From positions 289,603-353,602 of the forward strand of contig NZ_JQZV01000013.1 of the NCBI RefSeq assembly GCF_000769115.1: 64,000 nt of DNA. Direction: 5' to 3'. How positions within the stretch are numbered: the first letter of the stretch is position 1; every line of letters begins with the position of its first letter. The stretch is from Porphyromonas canoris (GTDB taxonomy: Bacteria; Bacteroidota; Bacteroidia; Bacteroidales; Porphyromonadaceae). The notes under the pieces were generated by a model, which was not told the origin of the DNA, did not search any database, and worked only from the letters and a program-made list of their open reading frames with translations. Positions 57,112 to 64,000 of this stretch are shown here, piece by piece. A program made the translations under genes and the position numbers.

Positions 57112-57814
57112 CGTACGTACAAAAAAATATTTTCGTACGTACGAAAAAAAATTTATGTGCGCACGAAAAAAAAATTACGTGCGCACGAAAAAAAATTTCC
57201 GTAGGTAAGAAAAAATATTTTCGTAGGTAAGAAAAAAAATTTCCGTAGGTAAGAAAAAATATTTTCGTAGGTAAGGAAAAAAATTTCCGTAGGTAAGAAA
57301 AAATATTTTCGTAGGTAAGGAAAAAAATTTCCGTAGGTAAGAAAAAATATTTTCGTAGGTAAGGAAAAAAATTTCCGTAGGTAAGAAAAAATATTTTCGT
57401 AGGTAAGGAAAAAAATTTCGTGGCCAAGAAAAAAAATTTTCGTGGCCAAGAAAAAAAATTTTTGTGGCCAAGAAAAAAAATTTTTGTGGCCAAGAAAAAA
57501 TATTTGCGTGCGGACAGAAAAATATCTGTGTGCGGACAGAAAAATATCTGCGTACACAGAAAAAGTATTTTCTTTAGCATAAGAGTCGCGGCTTTATAGG
57601 CGCAAAAACATATTTTTGTGAGTGAAAAAATAATTTTTTATCATCATGAAAAATATTTTTTATGCTAAGGAGCATATTTTGTCTGCGCACAAAAAAATCT
57701 TTCTGTACCAAAGAAAGGAGATTTTTGTCCGAAAAGGAGAAAATTTTTGTCCGAAAAAGAGGGAATTTTTGTCCGAAAGGAAATAAAATTTCATGCGGAT
57801 GGAAATTTTCCCCG
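57112..57814. repeat. 22-bp periodic array of about 32 units with changing cores
   Basis: Each unit has a 9-10-nt core and an A/T linker (about AAAAAAAATTTC). Cores change in blocks: CGTACGTAC twice, then TGTGCGCAC and CGTGCGCAC. CGTAGGTAAG follows ten times (57200-57398), then the C/T-GTGGCCAAG form four times, then forms with GCGGACAG. A degenerate zone follows, and GTCCGAAA three times (57727, 57749, 57771). The unit starts keep the 22-bp register except for one 21-bp step at 57398. In the main block the linker alternates between two forms, giving a 44-bp super-repeat. Long minus-strand open frames here are a by-product of the repeat. Confidence 0.95.
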
Positions 57815-57886
57815 AAAAGGGTCGGGAGGAGACCGCTTGGGTTGCCGCAAGTGGGGCAGGTGGCTTGGCGTTGCGGAGATATGAAA

Positions 57887-57920
57887 ATGGCAGCCTGCAC
57901 TTGGAGGTGCAGGCTGCCAT
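57887..57920 (-). terminator. Terminator after aspA
   Basis: Perfect 14-bp arms ATGGCAGCCTGCAC and GTGCAGGCTGCCAT enclose a 6-nt loop, 25 bp after the aspA stop on the minus strand, then TTTT. Confidence 0.85.
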
Positions 57921-57945
57921 CGGATGTCATAAAGCGGTGAGGATG

Positions 57946-59388
57946 TCAGGCTTCGGGAAGATCTTTGAGCGGCTTGATGTCCAGCTTCACCGGCTTGATC
58001 ATGTTTTCCGGAGCAAGGATCGTGTCAAGATCTTCTTTGGTGAGGATGCCCATTTCGAGCACAAGCTCGTAGACGCCACGACCCGTTTCGGCCGCTTTCT
58101 TGGCAATCTTGGTGGAGTTTTTGTAGCCTATGATCGGGTTGAGTGCGGTAACGATGCCCATGCTGTTGTGGATGTGAGCCAGACACTTTTCGCGGTTGGC
58201 TTTCATGTCTCTGATGCAGAAGTCGCGCATGGTGTCCATCCCCCGCATGAGGTAGTGCCCGCTCTCGAAGGCGCATTGTGCCATGACGGGTTCCATCGCA
58301 TTCAGCTCGAGCTGGGCGGCTTCCCCTGCCATGGTTACGCAGACGTCGTTCCCGATCACTTTGTAGCAGATCTGCGACATCACTTCGGGTATCACGGGGT
58401 TCACCTTGCCGGGCATGATGGAGGAGCCGGGCTGGCGTGCGGGGACATCGAGTTCGCCAAGTCCGCAACGAGGACCGGAGCCCATCAATCGGATGTCGTT
58501 GGCTATCTTGCTGAGCTTGACGGCAAGGCGTTTCATCGCTTGCGAGTAGCCGATGATGTGCGAGGTGTCGGAGGTGGCACCTACCAAGTGGTGCGCGAGC
58601 TTTATGTCCCATCCGGTGATCTCGCGAAGGGCTTCGACGCACAGCTCGGCATAGCCCGGCTCGGAACAGATACCGGTGCCTATCGCCGTTGCTCCCATAT
58701 TGACGGTGAGGAGCTGTCCGGCCGCATGGTCGAGGTTGGCGATCTCTTCTTCGAGGATGGATGCAAAGCCGCCGAAGGTTTGTCCCATCGTCATCGGCAC
58801 GGCATCTTCAAGCTGGGTGCGTCCCATCTTGAGCACGTCGGCAAACTCACGGCTCTTCTCTTGCAAGGAGGCTATGTAGCTCTTGAGGTGCTCGATGAGG
58901 CGGAGGTGCATGGAGTAGATGCCGAGGTGAATGGCGGTGGGGAAAGCATCATTGGTGCTTTGGGAGGCGTTGACGTGGTCGTTGGGAGAGCAGTATTTGT
59001 ACTCTCCTCTGCGGTGTCCCATGATTTCCAATGCTCTGTTGGCTATCACCTCATTGGCGTTCATGTTGGTAGATGTGCCGGCTCCTCCCTGTATCATGTC
59101 TATGGGGAAGGCTTCGGTGTGCTTGCCGTCGAGGATCTCTCTGCACGCCTGCATGATGGCGTCAAACTGCTGCTGGGTGATGATGCCTTGCTTGACATTT
59201 GCCATGGCAGCTCCCATCTTTGTGTAGGCAAGACCTTTGAGGAGGTCGGGTGTCTCGTTGAGACGGAAGGTAGAGATGTTGAAGTTTTCTATCGCACGGA
59301 GTGTCTGTACACCGTAGAGGTGTTTCTCTTCGATCTCTCTTGAGCCTAAAAGGTCGGACTCTATTCTGGTTTTCTTTGTATCAGCCAT
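57946..59388 (-). CDS. aspA: Aspartate ammonia-lyase
   Basis: The product is 480 residues from ATG 59388 (MADTKKTRIESDLLGSREIE). The frame extends upstream into the DUF1015 gene, which argues for this start. The aspartase/fumarase fold shows GGAGTSTNMNANEVIANRAL, SPNDHVNASQSTNDAFPTAI and the signature GSSIMPGKVNPVIPEV. It converts aspartate to fumarate and ammonia, feeding fumarate respiration. The N-terminal ESDLLG favours aspartase over fumarase C. It is the last gene of the serC-serA-DUF1015 operon, with a 14-bp gap. Confidence 0.92.
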   Translation of the reverse strand: MADTKKTRIESDLLGSREIEEKHLYGVQTLRAIENFNISTFRLNETPDLLKGLAYTKMGAAMANVKQGIITQQQFDAIMQACREILDGKHTEAFPIDMIQGGAGTSTNMNANEVIANRALEIMGHRRGEYKYCSPNDHVNASQSTNDAFPTAIHLGIYSMHLRLIEHLKSYIASLQEKSREFADVLKMGRTQLEDAVPMTMGQTFGGFASILEEEIANLDHAAGQLLTVNMGATAIGTGICSEPGYAELCVEALREITGWDIKLAHHLVGATSDTSHIIGYSQAMKRLAVKLSKIANDIRLMGSGPRCGLGELDVPARQPGSSIMPGKVNPVIPEVMSQICYKVIGNDVCVTMAGEAAQLELNAMEPVMAQCAFESGHYLMRGMDTMRDFCIRDMKANREKCLAHIHNSMGIVTALNPIIGYKNSTKIAKKAAETGRGVYELVLEMGILTKEDLDTILAPENMIKPVKLDIKPLKDLPEA

Positions 59389-59402
59389 GATGAATCCCTC
59401 CC

Positions 59403-60659
59403 TTATTGTTCTTCTTCCAAAGAGTGTATAACAAGTCCGGAACGAAGCTTCGGCTCGAACCACGTAGTCTTCGGAGGCATGATGTTGCCGGTGTCCGCAA
59501 TGTCTATGAGCTGCTGCATGGATACGGGATAGAGCGCAAGAGCCACTACCATCTCGCCGCTGTCTACGCGTTTTTTCAGCTCTCCGAGTCCGCGGATACC
59601 GCCCACGAAGTCTATCCTCTTGCTGGTGCGGAGGTCGTCTATACCAAGAATGTCTCTCAGAATAAGGTCGGAAGAGATCGTAACATCGAGCACACCGATG
59701 GGATCGTTGTCGTTATATGTGCCGGGCTTTGCAGTAAGCGAGTACCACTTTCCTCCCAAGTACATGGAGAAGTTGTGCAGTGCGGCAGGCTTGTAGATCT
59801 CTGTGCCTTTCTCTTCCACAACGAAGTGTTCGCCAATCTTTGCGAGGAACTGCTCCAGAGTGAGGCCGTTGAGGTCTTTTACCACACGGTTATAGTCGAT
59901 GATGGTAAGGTGAGAAGCCGGGAAGCAGACCGCCATGAAGAAGTTGTACTCTTCGTCTCCTGTGTGGTTCGGGTTCTGCTTAGCCTTTTCTGCTCCCACA
60001 AGTGCAGCCGCTGCCGATCTGTGGTGTCCGTCTGCGATGTAAAGGGCAGGCATCTTCGCAAATGCTTCTGTGATGGTCTCGATGTCTTTCGCATCGTCCA
60101 CGATCCAGAAGTGGTGTCCGAATCCGTCAAGGCTTGCCACGAAATCATACTCCGGTATCTTGGCGGCGTACTTGTCCAATATCGCTTGAAGCTCCGCATT
60201 ATCGGGGAAAGTGAAGAATACCGGCTCGATGTTCGCATTGTTTACTCTCACGTGCTTCATGCGGTCTTCTTCTTTGTCTTTGCGGGTAAGCTCGTGCTTT
60301 TTGATCTTACCGCTCATATAGTCGTCTACGTGCGCTCCAACAACAAAGCCATATTGAGTCTTGCCGTTCATCGTTTGAGCGTAGATGTAGTACATAGGTT
60401 TTTCATCTTTCACAAGCCATCCGTTCTTTTGGAACAGGTTGAAGTTTTCAGCGGCTTTGTTGTAGACTTTCTCTTCATGCTCGTCTGTACCGATAGGGAA
60501 GTCTATCTCCGGACGGATGATGCGGTAAAGAGACTTTTCGTTACCTGCTGCCTCGGCACGCGCTTCATCGCTATTGAGTACGTCGTAAGGGCGAGATACC
60601 ACTTCTTCGACCATTGATTTTGGAGGTCTGATGCCTTTGAAAGGTCTTATTCTTGCCAT
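59403..60659 (-). CDS. DUF1015 family protein
   Basis: The 418-residue product begins ARIRPFKGIRPPKSM followed by VSRPYDVL, the typical start of the DUF1015 family. It has the central IADGHHRSAAAALVG motif and FMAVCFPASHLTIIDYNRVV. It is soluble and full length. The family is recurrently found next to serA and serC in Bacteroidota and Firmicutes, so a role linked to phosphoserine or serine metabolism is likely, but I know of no settled reaction. It is 115 bp downstream of serA; that gap holds an 11-bp hairpin. Confidence 0.9.
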   Translation of the reverse strand: MARIRPFKGIRPPKSMVEEVVSRPYDVLNSDEARAEAAGNEKSLYRIIRPEIDFPIGTDEHEEKVYNKAAENFNLFQKNGWLVKDEKPMYYIYAQTMNGKTQYGFVVGAHVDDYMSGKIKKHELTRKDKEEDRMKHVRVNNANIEPVFFTFPDNAELQAILDKYAAKIPEYDFVASLDGFGHHFWIVDDAKDIETITEAFAKMPALYIADGHHRSAAAALVGAEKAKQNPNHTGDEEYNFFMAVCFPASHLTIIDYNRVVKDLNGLTLEQFLAKIGEHFVVEEKGTEIYKPAALHNFSMYLGGKWYSLTAKPGTYNDNDPIGVLDVTISSDLILRDILGIDDLRTSKRIDFVGGIRGLGELKKRVDSGEMVVALALYPVSMQQLIDIADTGNIMPPKTTWFEPKLRSGLVIHSLEEEQ

Positions 60660-60698
60660 AATATCTTGATGTTTTTGTATTGTTTGCTTTAACGGGGA

Positions 60699-60732
60699 GA
60701 GATAGAAGCCACCATGGGGTCGCTTCTATCTC
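60699..60732. other. Stem-loop between serA and DUF1015
   Basis: Arms GAGATAGAAGC and GCTTCTATCTC have a 12-nt loop. No T run follows on the minus strand, so it may be an intercistronic processing or stability element. Confidence 0.5.
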
Positions 60733-60774
60733 TTCTCTTTATAATATATGTACCGTAAGATATAGGATATAATC

Positions 60775-61695
60775 TTACTTGTTCACTCTGAATGGAGCTT
60801 CTCCCGTAGCGAGGAACTTCACGATCTGGTTCGCTGCAGCTATACCGGCATTGTTATTGGCCTCTGCTGTTTGTGCACCCATCTTTTTAGGTGTTGTGAA
60901 GTATTGGCTTTCAAACTTCATGAACTCTTCGTGACGATCCGGGCAGATGTCTGTGATGTACTTGAAGTCCGGACGCTCGGCAAGGATCTTTAGAAGATCT
61001 TCTTCGTGGATCACCTCTTTACGTGCGCTGTTCACAAGCATGGCATTCTTAGGCATACTCTTAAGAAGATCATAGTTGATGCTCTTCTTTGTCTCGGCTG
61101 TTGCAGGGATGTGAAGAGATACCACTTGACAGTTCTTATATAGATCTGCGGCAGAGTCCAAAGCTTTTATGCCATCTTTCTCTATCACTTCTTTCGGACA
61201 GAAAGCATCGAAAGCAGAGATCTCCATGCCAAAGCCTTTAGCTATACGAGCAACGTTACGACCCACATTGCCATAAGCATGTATACCGAGAGTCTTGCCC
61301 ATAAGCTCTGTACCCGATGCACCGTTGAACTTGTTACGAACAGCGTACACCATCATACCCATTACAAGCTCAGCCACAGCGTTGGAGTTTTGTCCCGGAG
61401 TATTCATCACGCAGATGTTGCGTTCTGTTGCCGCTGCACAGTCTACGTTATCGAATCCGGCACCTGCACGTACCACTGTCTTCAAGTTTGGTGCAGCATC
61501 CATCACTTCGCTATCTATGACATCACTGCGGATGATGATAGCAGCAACATCTTTCACTGCGTTTAAGAGTTCTTGCTTTGAGGCATACTTTTCCAGTACA
61601 ACAGGCTCCAAACCATTCTCTTTAAGGATACCTACGATACGGTCTCTTGCAGCTGCTGCAAAAGGTTTTTCTGTTGCAATAAGTACTTTATTCAT
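60775..61695 (-). CDS. serA: D-3-phosphoglycerate dehydrogenase
   Basis: The product is 306 residues from ATG 61695 (MNKVLIATEKPFAAAARDRI); a start four codons upstream (61707) is also possible. The short class of SerA without an ACT domain is seen: NAD-binding GKTLGIHAYGNVGRNVARIA, Arg in RAGAGFDNVDCAAA, and the catalytic Glu/His region further on. It makes 3-phosphohydroxypyruvate, the first step of serine synthesis. It is just downstream of serC. Confidence 0.92.
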   Translation of the reverse strand: MNKVLIATEKPFAAAARDRIVGILKENGLEPVVLEKYASKQELLNAVKDVAAIIIRSDVIDSEVMDAAPNLKTVVRAGAGFDNVDCAAATERNICVMNTPGQNSNAVAELVMGMMVYAVRNKFNGASGTELMGKTLGIHAYGNVGRNVARIAKGFGMEISAFDAFCPKEVIEKDGIKALDSAADLYKNCQVVSLHIPATAETKKSINYDLLKSMPKNAMLVNSARKEVIHEEDLLKILAERPDFKYITDICPDRHEEFMKFESQYFTTPKKMGAQTAEANNNAGIAAANQIVKFLATGEAPFRVNK

Positions 61696-61716
61696 TGCTT
61701 TATCCATTTTGATGGG

Positions 61717-62793
61717 TTAGATTTTAGCTTCAAAAGCCTTCATGGCATCCACAAGAGCCTTCACACTTTCAAGAGGAAGAGCATTGTAAAGAGAAGCACG
61801 GAAGCCTCCCACAGAGCGGTGTCCCTTGATACCGGACATACCTCTTTCAGTTGCAAACTTTTGGAATTCGGCTTCAAGCTCTTTGTATTCGTCCTTCATC
61901 ACGAAGCAAACGTTCATAAGCGATCTGTCGCATTCTCTTACAGTGCCGCGGAAGATCTTGGAGCTGTCTATCGCATTGTACAGAACGGCTGCTTTTTCTT
62001 CGCACATCTTTTGCATTCCTTTCACGCCACCCATTTCTTTGTACCACTTAAGGGTTTGAAGAGCAACATAGATAGGGAATACAGGAGGAGTATTGAACAT
62101 AGACTCTTTGTCCACGTGAGTCTTATAGTTAAGCATTGTAGGAAGAGGTCTGTCCACCTTGCCAAGAGCATCAAGCTTAACCACTGCAAATGTAACACCG
62201 GCAGGAGCAAGATTCTTTTGAGCACCACCATAGATAAGGTCATACTTAGACACATCCACCGGACGAGAGAAGATGTCGGAAGACATATCCGCAATAAGAG
62301 GTACATTTACATCAAGGTCTTTGTGTAGCTGTGTACCATAGATAGTATTGTTGGAAGTAACGTGGAAGTAATCTACGTCAGAAGGTACGGTGTAGTCCTT
62401 ACCAAGTTCAGGATACCAAGTGTAAGTATCAGCCTTAGAGCTTGCAAGCACTTCGACATCGCCCACAAGTTTTGCTTCCTTGATGGCGTTGCTTGCCCAT
62501 GTACCTGTATCGATATAAGCAGCCTTTGTCTTCAAGAAGTTGAGAGGAGCCATGTAGAACTGCAAGCTTGCACCGCCACCAAGGAATACTACATCGTATC
62601 CTGCCGGAGCTTCGATAAGTTCAAGGAACAGCTTGCGGCACTCTTCTATTACGGCAGTAAACTGTTTGCCACGGTGAGATACCTCGATAAGAGACAAACC
62701 TGTGTCTGCAAAAGATCTTACTGCTTCTGCTGCATTCTCAATCACCTTCTCGTTCAAGATAGAAGGACCTGCTGAAAAGTTGTGAATTTTCAT
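61717..62793 (-). CDS. serC: Phosphoserine aminotransferase
   Basis: The 358-residue product begins [20 protein letters not shown], as in SerC. The PLP lysine lies in [19 protein letters not shown]-terminal [20 protein letters not shown] is the conserved substrate-binding Arg region. It converts 3-phosphohydroxypyruvate to phosphoserine with glutamate. It is the first gene of the operon serC-serA-DUF1015-aspA. Confidence 0.96.
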   Translation of the reverse strand: MKIHNFSAGPSILNEKVIENAAEAVRSFADTGLSLIEVSHRGKQFTAVIEECRKLFLELIEAPAGYDVVFLGGGASLQFYMAPLNFLKTKAAYIDTGTWASNAIKEAKLVGDVEVLASSKADTYTWYPELGKDYTVPSDVDYFHVTSNNTIYGTQLHKDLDVNVPLIADMSSDIFSRPVDVSKYDLIYGGAQKNLAPAGVTFAVVKLDALGKVDRPLPTMLNYKTHVDKESMFNTPPVFPIYVALQTLKWYKEMGGVKGMQKMCEEKAAVLYNAIDSSKIFRGTVRECDRSLMNVCFVMKDEYKELEAEFQKFATERGMSGIKGHRSVGGFRASLYNALPLESVKALVDAMKAFEAKI

Positions 62794-62849
62794 AACGTTT
62801 TGTTTGTGTTATAAGTTTGTAAATGAATTATTGTTTTCTCTGTCAGATC

Positions 62850-64000
62850 TCAGTTAGTGGGTTGTTGAGCCACAAGACGTTGCTCATTAGCATTAGATCC
62901 CGGTGTCCAAAACGGTCCGGCTTGTTCCACTTCGGGCGGAGCATAGCTGTCTTTATGAAATCCTCCCTCATAAGCATGCGGATAGTGATAACCCTTACCA
63001 TACCCTATCTCTTTCATCAGAGCCGTGGGGGCATTCCTCAGATGCATCGGCACCGGATGCGGTTCATGTGTGCGAACATACTCCAACGCGTTGTCTATCG
63101 CTACGTATGCGCTGTTGCTTTTAGGGCTTGTCGCAAGATATATGGTCGCTTCTGCAAGAGGGATTCTACCTTCGGGCCATCCTATCCTTTCCACTGCATC
63201 GAAAGCCGACTGTGCTATGAGCAGAGCATTCGGATTCGCCAACCCTATATCTTCTGCGGCTGCAATCACCAGCCTGCGAGCTATAAAGCGAGGATCTTCA
63301 CCCCCTTCTATCATCCGTGCAAGCCAATAAAGAGCGGCATTCGGTGCACTTCCTCTGATGCTTTTGATGTATGCCGAAATAATATCGTAGTGCAACTCTC
63401 CTCCCTTATCGTAGGCAGCCGGATTCTGTTGCAGATAAGAGGTAACGCGGTTATTGTCTATGACGATGACCTCATCCTCTTTCATCCCCGGCATGGTAGT
63501 AAAAAGCTCCAGAATATTCAAGAGCTTCCGTCCGTCTCCGGCGGCATAGGTGTGCAGGGCATCCCTTTCCCGTATATCGAAAGTGTGTTTCGCCATCTCC
63601 TTATCCTTGGTGATGGCTATATCTATGAGAGCATCCATGTCCTCTTTACCAAGAGGTTCCATGACAAACACCCTGCATCTGCTCAGCAGAGGTCTTATCA
63701 CTTCAAACGAAGGATTCTCGGTAGTGGCTCCGATAAGTGTGATCACACCGGTCTCCACCGCATGGAGCAGGGAGTCTTGCTGGCTTTTGCTGAAGCGGTG
63801 TATCTCATCTATGAACAGTATGGGAGTGCCTTTGGAAAAAAGGCCTCCGCTCTGACGCGCACACTCTACCACCTCCCGTACATCCTTCACGCCTGAAGAG
63901 GTTGCACTGAGTGTGTAGAAAGGCAGCCCCAATTCGTTTGCAACAATATTAGCCAAGGTTGTCTTACCCACTCCGGGAGGTCCCCACAAAATAAATGAAC
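62850..64000 (-). CDS. rarA: Replication-associated recombination protein A (partial at N-terminus)
   Basis: The frame runs to the window edge, so the N-terminus is missing; 383 residues are visible. The visible part begins [20 protein letters not shown] (Walker A), then [17 protein letters not shown] (Walker B) and [12 protein letters not shown] (sensor I). The C-terminal tetramerisation region has [20 protein letters not shown] and [14 protein letters not shown]. RarA/MgsA/WRNIP1 acts at stalled forks. It is the gene upstream of serC on the same strand, but 56 bp apart. Confidence 0.95.
   Translation of the reverse strand, partial: SFILWGPPGVGKTTLANIVANELGLPFYTLSATSSGVKDVREVVECARQSGGLFSKGTPILFIDEIHRFSKSQQDSLLHAVETGVITLIGATTENPSFEVIRPLLSRCRVFVMEPLGKEDMDALIDIAITKDKEMAKHTFDIRERDALHTYAAGDGRKLLNILELFTTMPGMKEDEVIVIDNNRVTSYLQQNPAAYDKGGELHYDIISAYIKSIRGSAPNAALYWLARMIEGGEDPRFIARRLVIAAAEDIGLANPNALLIAQSAFDAVERIGWPEGRIPLAEATIYLATSPKSNSAYVAIDNALEYVRTHEPHPVPMHLRNAPTALMKEIGYGKGYHYPHAYEGGFHKDSYAPPEVEQAGPFWTPGSNANEQRLVAQQPTN

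Noticed and set aside
56993-57580. Minus-strand open frames encoding FF/YL-rich repeats in the 57 kb array
   Set aside because: Overlapping frames are all open because the A/T-rich 22-bp unit lacks stops. The composition is implausible and no start context is seen.
57112-57814. CRISPR-like array with variable cores as spacers
   Set aside because: Cores are only 9-10 nt and recur in blocks, so they are not spacers.
57793-59343. Long plus-strand open frame (516 codons) opposite aspA
   Set aside because: It is antisense to a clear aspartase with full motifs, and the translation has no family features.
59406-60617. Long plus-strand open frame (403 codons) opposite DUF1015
   Set aside because: It is a codon-bias shadow of the DUF1015 gene, rich in Val, Phe and His with no domain.

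Overview
The window comes from a Bacteroidota chromosome, most likely a Porphyromonas-like member of the Bacteroidales. Evidence: the promoters I can find follow the Bacteroidota pattern TTG-N19/20-TAnnTTTG. There are several Bacteroidales-style lipoproteins (BACON domains, internalin-J-type leucine-rich repeats), a type IX secretion C-terminal signal on a subtilase, a PorV/PorQ-type barrel, and a serC-serA-DUF1015 cluster. The species assignment is inference.

Layout. 1-14.9 kb: mostly minus-strand housekeeping genes. They include a partial S41 peptidase with a degenerate M23-like N-terminus and a lipoprotein with a phosphatase fold whose catalytic Cys is Asp. Next come an operon tsaE - Imm17-like - TPR protein - thioredoxin-like lipoprotein - comM and an operon ctp (S41) - SUI1 - RecB-like helicase/nuclease, followed by SPOR protein and folE on the plus strand. 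15-31 kb: parE, then the translation/transcription block tRNA-Thr-Tyr-Gly-Thr, tuf, tRNA-Trp, secE, nusG, rplK, rplA, rplJ, rplL, rpoB, rpoC. 31-38.9 kb: a gene-poor accessory stretch. It holds a 1467-residue DUF4332-type protein of unknown function with a small downstream partner, a small membrane protein, an orphan subtilase-prodomain lipoprotein and a 22-bp tandem array. 38.9-44.6 kb: secreted/outer-membrane genes (PorV/PorQ-like barrel, subtilase, BACON lipoprotein). 45-53.4 kb: rplS, tRNA-Arg and tRNA-Leu, ispE, an S9 peptidase, a purine permease and a DEAD-box helicase. 53.8-57 kb: a three-module LRR lipoprotein. 57.1-57.8 kb: a second 22-bp array. 57.9-64 kb: a minus-strand amino-acid operon serC-serA-DUF1015-aspA and a partial rarA.

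The most unusual signal is non-coding. Four intergenic loci (15.05-15.47, 38.1-38.57, 45.63-46.05 and 57.11-57.81 kb) are built on the same 22-bp period, about two DNA helical turns, although three different sequences are used. The 15 kb and 45 kb loci are two diverged copies of one roughly 430-bp element. The 57 kb locus holds about 32 units in which a constant A/T linker alternates with a short core that changes in blocks. The other main candidates are the 1467-residue protein with its small neighbour, and the stand-alone subtilase prodomain about 2 kb from the cognate-looking protease.
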